A stretch of 12,988 nt of DNA, taken from positions 1-12,988 of the forward strand of contig CAZXQU010000075.1 of NCBI GenBank assembly GCA_964642545.1, written 5' to 3'. A program made the position numbers and the translations under genes. The notes beneath the pieces are model-generated. The model worked only from the letters and a program-made list of their open reading frames with translations, was not told the origin of the DNA and did no database searches. Below are positions 7,695 through 12,988 of the stretch, one piece after another; position 1 is the first letter of the stretch, and each line of letters starts with the position of its first letter. The stretch is from QYOJ01 sp964642545 (GTDB lineage Bacteria; Bacteroidota; Bacteroidia; Bacteroidales; FEN-979).

Positions 7695-7756
7695 AATTCT
7701 AAATTCTAAGTTCCGAATCCTAAATTTCTTTTTTTAGCCCTAAATCCTTTTTTTAA
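7695..7756. repeat. Short tandem AATTCTA pair followed by a degenerate CCTAAAT/poly-T repeat
   Basis: Two exact heptamers AATTCTA (7695-7708) are followed by two roughly 19-bp units. Each starts CCTAAAT and ends in a run of seven T plus A (7719-7737 and 7738-7756). They lead directly into the 91-bp palindrome, whose own left end also begins CCCCTAAAT. The stretch fills the space between the purL end and the SDR start. No clear TAnnTTTG promoter for the SDR gene is seen in it. Confidence 0.65.
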
Positions 7757-7847
7757 CCCCTAAATCCCCTAAAGGGGACTTGCTCTGCTTCGCAGGAATT
7801 CCCTCCCGAAGGGAGGAGTAAGCCCCCTTTAGGGGGTTTGGGGGTTC
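7757..7847. repeat. 91-bp palindromic repeat element, copy 1 (at the purL 3' end)
   Basis: An imperfect inverted repeat. The left arm CCCCTAAATCCCCTAAAGGGG pairs with a right arm ending CCCCCTTTAGGGGGTTTGGGGG, and between them lie two small hairpins: CTGC-TTC-GCAG and CCTCCC-GAA-GGGAGG. The element matches copy 2 (11753-11843) over the same 91-base length with seven differences by my count. It carries the purL stop codon (7829-7831) and its last five sense codons. On the transcribed minus strand it is followed by an A-rich, not U-rich, stretch, so it is not a textbook intrinsic terminator. It could protect or process the 3' end, or be a non-autonomous mobile element. Confidence 0.88.
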
Positions 7848-10800
7848 CTTCCCACTATCCATTTCTTCGCATTTACAAAAGCTTCGATCCACGGGGTGAC
7901 CTGGTCCGTTTTCCTGTCAACAGGATAGTAGGCCCATTGCCAGGGAAGCACCGAATCCTCCAGGTGAGGCATGATGGCCAGATGGCGTCCATCTTCGGAA
8001 CAAATGGCAGCGGCATCAAACATCGAACCGTTGGGATTCCCAGGATAACCAGAATAACTGAACTTCGCCGGAATCTGATAGCGGTTCTCTGGCAAGGGAA
8101 AGTTAAACTTCCCTTCGCCATGAGCGACCCATATTCCCAATCGCGATCCGGTAAGCGACTCCAGCATGACTGAGCTGTTTTCCTGAATTGTTACGTTTAT
8201 GAAAGTACATTCATACTTATGAGAATCGTTCCACGACATCTTTGGCTGTGCTTCATGCACAGGGTAGATCAAACCCAACTCAACGAGCAACTGGCATCCG
8301 TTACAAACGCCAAGGCTAAGGGTATCGGGTCGGGCGTAGAAACGATCCAGTGTCTCTTTCGCTTTCGGATTGTAAAGAAATGCCCCTGCCCACCCTTTGG
8401 CTGAGCCGAGCACGTCGCTGTTGGAAAACCCTCCAACGAACGCGATGAAGTTGACATCTTCAAGGGTCTCCCGGCCCGAAATCAGGTCGGTCATATGAAC
8501 ATCTTTCACATCAAATCCGGCAAGATACATCGCCCATGCCATATCACGGTCGCGGTTTACACCCTTCTCCCGGATGATCGCTCCTTTGATTCCCGAGGGA
8601 TTTCTGCGTTTGGAATCAATGCCATACTGACTGAATTGTCCGGAGAATTTTTCCGGGAAGCGAAACTCCAAAGGTTGCTGATTGAAATTGGTATACCGTT
8701 CGAAAGCAAGTTCTTCACCGCACTGATGCCGGTCGAGGAGGTATGATGTTTTGAACCAGGTATTCCGAAGTGAATTTATGTCAAGCTGCATTTTTTCGGA
8801 TCCCAGGTTGATTGTTAAAATTGGGGTGGCAGAAGGGTTTTCAATGCCGGATACCGGCTTTCCGATGACCTGATGCCGGATGCCGGATGAGGTAAGCAGC
8901 TGGGTTACTGCTGCCATATCCTTGATCTGGATCACCACCGCCGGATTCTCACTGAAAAGCAACTTCATGGGATCCGGTTCCCTTAGTCCGGTTAAGTCAA
9001 GATCCATTCCCCACCCTTCAAGCGGAAAGACCATCTCCAAAAGTGTAGTGATCAAACCACCTGCCGACACATCATGGCCAGCAAGGATGTTGCCTTCTGA
9101 GACCATGTATTGGAGTGTATCAAAAACTTGTTTGAAATAGTCGGGATCAGAGGCATCAGGAACTTCATCGCCGATTTTATTCAACACCTGTGCGAGGCTG
9201 CTTCCTCCCAGATGATATCCACCAGATGAAAATGGAATATAGACCAGAAAACTCTTTTCATCAGGGTCCAGGTTTGGACTAACCACCTTTTTTACATCCG
9301 CCACTTCTGCCACCGCAGAGATGATCACCGTGCCGGGGGAATAGACGACCGATCCATCGGGATATTTCTGGGTCATCGAGAGGGAATCTTTTCCCGTTGG
9401 GATGTTGATCCCCAGTGCGATGGCAAAATCGCTTACCGCTTGTACCGCTTCAAACAGCCGGGCATCCTCCCCTGGATTTTTCGCCGGCCACATCCAGTTT
9501 GCCGAAAGGGAAACCCCTTGCAGTCCATGGGAAAGAGGGGCCCAAACGATGTTTGTAAGCGCTTTGGCGATAGAGATTCGTGAACCTGCTGCCGGATTAG
9601 ACAGCGCCACCACTGGAGCATGTCCCAGAGAAGTAGCGATACCCTTCTCTCCCTGATAATCGAGAGCAGTAACGCCCAGGTTGTTCAGTGGGAGCTGGAT
9701 AGGTCCGCAGGTTTGCTGTTTGGCAATTTTCCCTGACACAGCCCGGTCCACCTTGTTCGTCAGCCAGTCTTTGCAGGCGACGGCTTCCAGTTGCAGGACC
9801 TGGGTTAAGAGATCGTGAAGAGTAAGAGGTGAGACGTGAGACGTAAGACGTGAATTGTCATTTGCCGCCTGCTCATTGCCAACTGCCAACTGATCACTGC
9901 CAACTGCCTGTTGCCAACTACCAACTGACTCAAACGACGCCTTTACCGTGGAATCCCTCATGATCGTTTTGGGCGGTTTGCCGAAGAAATCGTCCACGTT
10001 GAGGTCGATCGGCCTGATCCCGGAACGGGAATCTTCGAACACCAGTTCGTGATCGGTTCGGGTTTCGCCTACGTCATAGAGGGGAGCGCGTTCACGCTCA
10101 GCAATTTCTTTCAGCAATGAGAGGTCCTCTTCACGGATCAAAAGTCCCATCCGTTCTTGTGATTCGTTGCTGATGATTTCACGGTCGGATAGTGTCGGAT
10201 CGCCAATTGGTAGCGCGTTGATATTGATGGTTCCCCCGGTGGCTTCAATCAGTTCGGAGATGGAGTTCAGGTGACCACCCGCTCCATGGTCGTGGATAGA
10301 AACAATCGGGTTCTTCCCCAGTTCTGCCATTGCACGGATGGCATTGAAGACCCGTTTCTGCATCTCGGGATTGGATCGCTGAACCGCATTCAGCTCAATG
10401 GTATTGCCATATTCGCCGGTAGCGACAGATGAAACGGCACCCCCGCCCATTCCGATCCGGTAGTTATCTCCACCCAGGATTACAATTTTCTCTCCCCCTG
10501 TGGGAATATCTTTCAGACTGTCCTCTTTTTTAGCAAAACCAATCCCGCCGGCAAGCATGATCACCTTGTCGTATCCGTAGGTTTTTCCATTCTCGGCATG
10601 TTCGAAAGTGAGCAGACTTCCGCAGATGACTGGTTGGCCAAACTTGTTTCCAAAGTCGCTTGCCCCGTTGGAAGCCTTGATCAGAATATCTTCCGGAGTT
10701 TTGTATAGCCATTTTCGGGCTTCAACGCCTTTCTCCCATGAGCGTCCTCCATCCAAACGTGGATAGGATGTCATGTAAACGGCTGTCCCTGCCATCGGGA

Positions 10801-11698
10801 TGCTCCCTTTCCCACCGGCCATCCGATCACGAATTTCACCGCCAGAGCCGGTGGCGGCACCATTGAACGGCTCAACGGTGGTCGGAAAATTATGGGTCTC
10901 AGCCTTTAGCGAGATGACGGAATCAATATCCAGGATGACAAAATAGTCGGGGACATTCTGTTTCCCGGGAGCGAACTGTTCGATTGCCGGTCCATCGATA
11001 AAGGCAACGTTGTCTTTGTAAGCCGAAACTAGGTAATTGGGATGTTCATTTGAGGTCTTTCGGATCAGGTCAAATAGGGAATCTGTCATCTCCTTCCCGT
11101 CGATAATGAAGGTTCCGTTGAAGATCTTATGCCGGCAATGTTCCGAATTCACCTGCGAGAAGCCAAACACCTCACTGTCCGTCAGTCTTCTCCCTATCTT
11201 ACGGCTCAGAGACTCCAGATACTCCATCTCTTCGTCACTCAGAGCCAAACCCTCTGCTTTGTTGTAGGCAGCGATATCCTCCAACTCAACAACCGGGTCG
11301 GGTTTCCTGTCAATAGTGTAGAGATGCTGATCCAGGTTGGTGTATTGTTGCTGGAGCATGGGATCAAAGCTGGTGAGATGTGAGACGTGAGACGTGAGAC
11401 GTGGATCATCAGAATGGATTGAAGACTGAGGACTGCCGGCTGCCGACTGCCAACTGGCAAACTCCTCAATTCTCCTGATGCCCTGGATCCCCATATTCTG
11501 GGTGATTTCCACCGCATTGGTACTCCAGGGGGTGATCATCTCCTTTCTTGGGCCAACAAACTCACCTGGAATTTCCTGCTGCTCAATCGGCTCTGCGTTC
11601 CCGAAAAGCCATACCAGTTTTTGCCGGTCGTCGGCTGTCAATGCTTCTGAAGTCTCAACTGCGTACCAGGAAGAAGCACTCTTGAAAAATGAAATCAT
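7829..11698 (-). CDS. purL: Phosphoribosylformylglycinamidine synthase, large single-chain PurL
   Basis: Predicted cytoplasmic enzyme of purine synthesis: FGAR + glutamine + ATP to FGAM + glutamate + ADP + Pi. The 1289 residues hold an N-terminal domain, the linker with SQVNSEHCRHKIF (about 181-193), two AIRS-type synthetase halves including the nucleotide-binding 'LKAETHNFPTTVEPFNGAATG' (264-284) and VSIHDHGAGG (466-475), and a C-terminal class I glutaminase with C1132 (GVCNGCQ), H1245 and E1247 (MPHLED). All key residues are intact. Two segments, about 81-111 and 591-627, are low-complexity, share SWQxAxGSxQ and RLTSHVSxLT, and are encoded by tandem heptamers; they look like in-frame repeat insertions. 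The last residues, NPQTP, and the stop lie in the 91-bp palindrome. The start MISFFKS fits the family. No purine riboswitch is seen in the 145-base gap upstream. Confidence 0.97.
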   Translation of the reverse strand: MISFFKSASSWYAVETSEALTADDRQKLVWLFGNAEPIEQQEIPGEFVGPRKEMITPWSTNAVEITQNMGIQGIRRIEEFASWQSAAGSPQSSIHSDDPRLTSHVSHLTSFDPMLQQQYTNLDQHLYTIDRKPDPVVELEDIAAYNKAEGLALSDEEMEYLESLSRKIGRRLTDSEVFGFSQVNSEHCRHKIFNGTFIIDGKEMTDSLFDLIRKTSNEHPNYLVSAYKDNVAFIDGPAIEQFAPGKQNVPDYFVILDIDSVISLKAETHNFPTTVEPFNGAATGSGGEIRDRMAGGKGSIPMAGTAVYMTSYPRLDGGRSWEKGVEARKWLYKTPEDILIKASNGASDFGNKFGQPVICGSLLTFEHAENGKTYGYDKVIMLAGGIGFAKKEDSLKDIPTGGEKIVILGGDNYRIGMGGGAVSSVATGEYGNTIELNAVQRSNPEMQKRVFNAIRAMAELGKNPIVSIHDHGAGGHLNSISELIEATGGTININALPIGDPTLSDREIISNESQERMGLLIREEDLSLLKEIAERERAPLYDVGETRTDHELVFEDSRSGIRPIDLNVDDFFGKPPKTIMRDSTVKASFESVGSWQQAVGSDQLAVGNEQAANDNSRLTSHVSPLTLHDLLTQVLQLEAVACKDWLTNKVDRAVSGKIAKQQTCGPIQLPLNNLGVTALDYQGEKGIATSLGHAPVVALSNPAAGSRISIAKALTNIVWAPLSHGLQGVSLSANWMWPAKNPGEDARLFEAVQAVSDFAIALGINIPTGKDSLSMTQKYPDGSVVYSPGTVIISAVAEVADVKKVVSPNLDPDEKSFLVYIPFSSGGYHLGGSSLAQVLNKIGDEVPDASDPDYFKQVFDTLQYMVSEGNILAGHDVSAGGLITTLLEMVFPLEGWGMDLDLTGLREPDPMKLLFSENPAVVIQIKDMAAVTQLLTSSGIRHQVIGKPVSGIENPSATPILTINLGSEKMQLDINSLRNTWFKTSYLLDRHQCGEELAFERYTNFNQQPLEFRFPEKFSGQFSQYGIDSKRRNPSGIKGAIIREKGVNRDRDMAWAMYLAGFDVKDVHMTDLISGRETLEDVNFIAFVGGFSNSDVLGSAKGWAGAFLYNPKAKETLDRFYARPDTLSLGVCNGCQLLVELGLIYPVHEAQPKMSWNDSHKYECTFINVTIQENSSVMLESLTGSRLGIWVAHGEGKFNFPLPENRYQIPAKFSYSGYPGNPNGSMFDAAAICSEDGRHLAIMPHLEDSVLPWQWAYYPVDRKTDQVTPWIEAFVNAKKWIVGRNPQTP
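8872..8890. repeat. Short heptamer run GATGCCG inside purL
   Basis: Two exact GATGCCG heptamers followed by GATGA, in the segment encoding SGIRHQVIGKP. This is a surface-variable part of the second synthetase half. The run is short enough to arise by chance, but its unit length equals that of the two larger purL arrays. Confidence 0.4.
9818..9928. repeat. Composite heptamer repeat inserted in purL, second site
   Basis: In the purL reading direction the segment begins with degenerate GGCAGTT-type heptamers (about 9873-9927, encoding SWQQAVGSDQLAVG). After a short spacer it continues with GTCTCAC-type heptamers (9821-9854, encoding RLTSHVSPLT). It covers about residues 591-627, between the two synthetase halves, just before the conserved QVLQLEAVACKDWLTNKVDR. 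The reading frame is kept. Confidence 0.82.
11366..11458. repeat. Composite heptamer repeat inserted in purL, first site
   Basis: The two repeat families occur in the same order as at 9818-9928. First come degenerate GGCAGTT-type heptamers (about 11425-11460, encoding SWQSAAGSPQ), then a spacer encoding IHSDDP, then GTCTCAC-type heptamers (11371-11403, encoding RLTSHVSHLTS). It covers about residues 81-111, between RRIEEF and DPMLQ in the N-terminal domain. From memory, Bacteroides PurL has only about ten residues there. Confidence 0.85.
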
Positions 11699-11732
11699 AT
11701 CTTTTTGTTTCCCTTGTTTTCAACCTCTATCA

Positions 11733-11765
11733 CCCCCCATATCCCCTTTCTACCCCTAAATCCCC
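11733..11765 (-). other. Four-run G-rich tract (possible G-quadruplex) in the purL leader
   Basis: On the minus strand four G runs follow one another: 11765-11762 (4 G), 11756-11753 (4 G), 11746-11743 (4 G) and 11738-11733 (6 G), with loops ATTTA, TAGAAA and ATAT. The tract ends about 34 bases before the purL ATG. Half of it is the end of palindrome copy 2 and half is unique sequence. This fits the simple quadruplex pattern; folding is inference. Confidence 0.5.
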
Positions 11766-11843
11766 TAAAGGGGACTTACTCTGCTTCGCAGTATTATCCT
11801 CCTGAAAGGAGGAGTAAGCCCCCTTTAGGGGGTTTGGGGGTTC
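11753..11843. repeat. 91-bp palindromic repeat element, copy 2 (between trxB and purL)
   Basis: This copy has the same length and the same orientation relative to the upstream gene as copy 1 (7757-7847). The inner hairpin reads CCTCCT-GAA-AGGAGG where copy 1 has CCTCCC-GAA-GGGAGG, a paired C-G to T-A change that keeps the stem. The outer-arm ACTTACTC here pairs fully with GAGTAAG, whereas copy 1 has one mismatch. It begins directly after the trxB stop codon (11844-11846) and lies 54 bases before the purL start. No U-tract follows on the transcribed strand. Confidence 0.88.
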
Positions 11844-12779
11844 TTAACTTGACAAGTATCTCTCCGCCTCAATTGCTGCCATACACCCTGAACCGGCAGC
11901 TGTCACCGCCTGGCGGTAGTAATGATCCTGAACGTCTCCGCAGGCAAAAACACCCTCAACATTTGTTGATGCCGTTCCTGGTTTGGTACTGATATAATTG
12001 GTCTCGTCGAGTTCAACTTGTCCCTTGAACACATCGGTGTTGGGTTTATGACCAATTGCGACAAAAAATCCCCATACATCCAGTACACGTTCTGCGCCGG
12101 TTTTCACATTTTTCACCCTGAGGCCAGTTACACCGGCATCGTCCCCTAAAACCTCTTCGGGGACAGAATCCCATAACATTTCGATGTTGGGAGTATTGAG
12201 TACTTTATGCTGCATGGCTTTGGAGGCACGTAACTCATCCCTCCGGTGAATCAGGTACACTTTTTTGCAAAGCTTGGCAAGGTAAGTAGCCTCTTCGGCT
12301 GCTGTGTCCCCGCCGCCCACGATGGCAACATCTTTTCCGCGGTAGAAAAATCCGTCACAGGTGGCGCAACCGGAAACGCCCATTCCCATGAATTTCTGCT
12401 CGGAGGGCAATCCCAGCCACTTGGCGGAGGCGCCGGTTGCGATGATGACTGTTTCGGCAAGGATCGTTTTTCCGTCGTCGGCTTCAACCGTAAAGGGACG
12501 CTTCGAAAAATCAACCTTGGTGACAACCCCAAACCTTACATCGGTACCAAACCGTTCGGCCTGTTTCCTGAACTGTTCCATCATTTCGGGACCGTCAATT
12601 CCATCGGGGTAGCCGGGGAAATTTTCAACTTCAGTTGTAATGGTTAATTGTCCGCCCGGCTGCATTCCCAGGTACATGATGGGCTTTAGGTCGGCACGTG
12701 CGGCATAGATGGCTGCTGTGTATCCAGCCGGGCCTGAACCGATGATCAGGCAACGGACTTTCTCAACATTCTCACTCAT
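11844..12779 (-). CDS. trxB: Thioredoxin-disulfide reductase
   Basis: Predicted FAD- and NADPH-dependent cytoplasmic enzyme that reduces thioredoxin. The 311 residues are of the low-molecular-weight bacterial type. Motifs in order: FAD-binding GSGPAG (14-19), the redox-active C138-A-T-C141 followed by DG, NADPH-binding GGGDTA (155-160), HRR (178-180, NADP phosphate contact), and the second FAD motif GDV (281-283). Nothing is missing and the 3' end is intact: the TAA at 11844-11846 touches the 91-bp palindrome but does not lie inside it. The start ATG (12777-12779) gives MSENVEKVRCLIIGSGPAGY, the normal opening with a few extra residues. A likely promoter lies 36-43 bases upstream. purL follows after 145 bases in the same direction, with the palindrome between, so cotranscription is possible but not evident. 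Confidence 0.97.
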   Translation of the reverse strand: MSENVEKVRCLIIGSGPAGYTAAIYAARADLKPIMYLGMQPGGQLTITTEVENFPGYPDGIDGPEMMEQFRKQAERFGTDVRFGVVTKVDFSKRPFTVEADDGKTILAETVIIATGASAKWLGLPSEQKFMGMGVSGCATCDGFFYRGKDVAIVGGGDTAAEEATYLAKLCKKVYLIHRRDELRASKAMQHKVLNTPNIEMLWDSVPEEVLGDDAGVTGLRVKNVKTGAERVLDVWGFFVAIGHKPNTDVFKGQVELDETNYISTKPGTASTNVEGVFACGDVQDHYYRQAVTAAGSGCMAAIEAERYLSS

Positions 12780-12814
12780 AATCAGCTATTTTTTATTGGG
12801 TTTTTTTCGTGACG

Positions 12815-12822
12815 CAAAGGTA
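12815..12822 (-). promoter_or_regulatory. Likely -7 box of the trxB promoter
   Basis: The minus strand reads TACCTTTG followed by CG, a full match to TAnnTTTG. It would place the transcript start roughly 30 bases before the trxB ATG. A second match, TAATTTTG, lies a few bases upstream (12822-12829, minus). No TTTG is seen at the -33 spacing; that position falls at the edge of the GAGATGC repeat (12840-12853). Confidence 0.5.
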
Positions 12823-12839
12823 CAAAATTAACGCGAACC

Positions 12840-12853
12840 GAGATGCGAGATGC
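12840..12853. repeat. Heptamer pair GAGATGC upstream of trxB
   Basis: Two exact copies of GAGATGC followed by GGGATAT. It sits where the -33 region of the trxB promoter would be expected. Between it and the 11-bp array (12854-12930) I see only A/G-rich sequence with loose AATGAAA-like repeats and no gene. Confidence 0.6.
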
Positions 12854-12930
12854 GGGATATGGAATACGTCGATGGGAATGATATCTGTATCTAAGGAAGA
12901 TGAAATGAAAATGAAAGGAATACTAAGGGA

Positions 12931-12980
12931 ATGACGAAGCAAAGACGAACGAAAGACGAATCTAAGACGAATCTAAGACG
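12931..12980. repeat. Short tandem array, 11-bp unit AAGACGAATCT, about 4.5 copies
   Basis: Consecutive 11-bp units are ATGACGAAGCA, AAGACGAACGA, AAGACGAATCT and AAGACGAATCT, then the half unit AAGACG. The core GACGAA recurs once per 11 bp, and the last two full units are identical, so the array grows more regular towards its right end. It may continue past the window edge in degraded form. No gene is seen in it. Confidence 0.85.
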
Positions 12981-12988
12981 GGCTGAAA

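Noticed and set aside
7757..7847. The palindromes as ordinary rho-independent terminators of purL and trxB.
   Set aside because: On the transcribed strand the sequence after the hairpin is A- or G-rich with no U-tract, and the long multi-hairpin shape with a near-copy elsewhere fits a repeat element better.
11366..11458. The purL repeat segments as a frameshift or assembly error.
   Set aside because: The frame is conserved on both sides of both segments with all catalytic motifs downstream intact, and the same ordered repeat occurs at two sites, which an error would not produce.
11699..11843. A purine or other riboswitch upstream of purL.
   Set aside because: The gap is filled by the 91-bp palindrome and a G-rich, then A-rich, leader; I could not find a purine aptamer core or another known aptamer pattern.
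12246..12647. A 133-codon open frame on the plus strand, opposite trxB.
   Set aside because: trxB is intact with both cofactor motifs and the CATC site across this region, so the antisense frame is a by-product.
12931..12980. The tandem arrays considered as a CRISPR array.
   Set aside because: The units are 7-11 bases with no spacers, far from the 23-40 base repeats with unique spacers of CRISPR, and no cas gene is present.

Overview
This window looks like an ordinary stretch of a Bacteroidota chromosome, most likely order Bacteroidales. The pointers are: a small acidic DUF2795-type protein ending in FFFHEDEY; a DUF3822 gene overlapping rsmD; a solitary HsdR-N nuclease-fold gene divergent from holA; a large single-chain PurL; and TAnnTTTG-type -7 boxes in place of E. 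coli-like promoters. The family or genus cannot be fixed from the sequence alone.

Layout. Bases 1-203 (+) hold the 3' end of a DUF2795-type gene. Bases 206-2129 (-) hold three packed genes, transcribed HsdR-N protein > DUF3822 protein > rsmD. holA (2198-3196, +) diverges from them. Its stop overlaps the stop of a convergent pair of long-chain acyl-CoA ligase paralogues (3193-4995 and 4992-6770, -), which are joined by an ATGA stop/start overlap. Still on the minus strand come a short-chain dehydrogenase (6904-7668), purL (7829-11698) and trxB (11844-12779). The last 209 bases hold no gene, only a likely trxB promoter and short tandem repeats. No stretch over 300 bases lacks a gene. I see no rRNA, tRNA, CRISPR array, transposase or phage gene.

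The genes are housekeeping: ribosome maturation (RsmD), replication clamp loading (HolA), fatty-acid activation (two ligases), redox (SDR, TrxB) and purine synthesis (PurL). Only the ligase pair and the 206-2129 cluster look like tight transcription units.

The unusual part is the repeat content, found only in the half from about 6.8 kb to the end. A 91-bp imperfect palindrome occurs twice, once just after each of the purL and trxB stops, and an inner hairpin carries a compensatory base-pair change. Several unrelated short tandem arrays (units of 7, 8 or 11 bp) occupy the gene boundaries. One family (GTCTCAC) ends the SDR gene by supplying its stop codon. The same family, coupled to a second heptamer family (GGCAGTT), appears to have been inserted twice in frame inside purL, adding roughly 20-30 residues each time. 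The heptamer arithmetic makes the purL orientation stop-free in every frame and the SDR orientation stop-bearing in every frame. This protein-invading composite repeat is the best candidate here for something not previously described.
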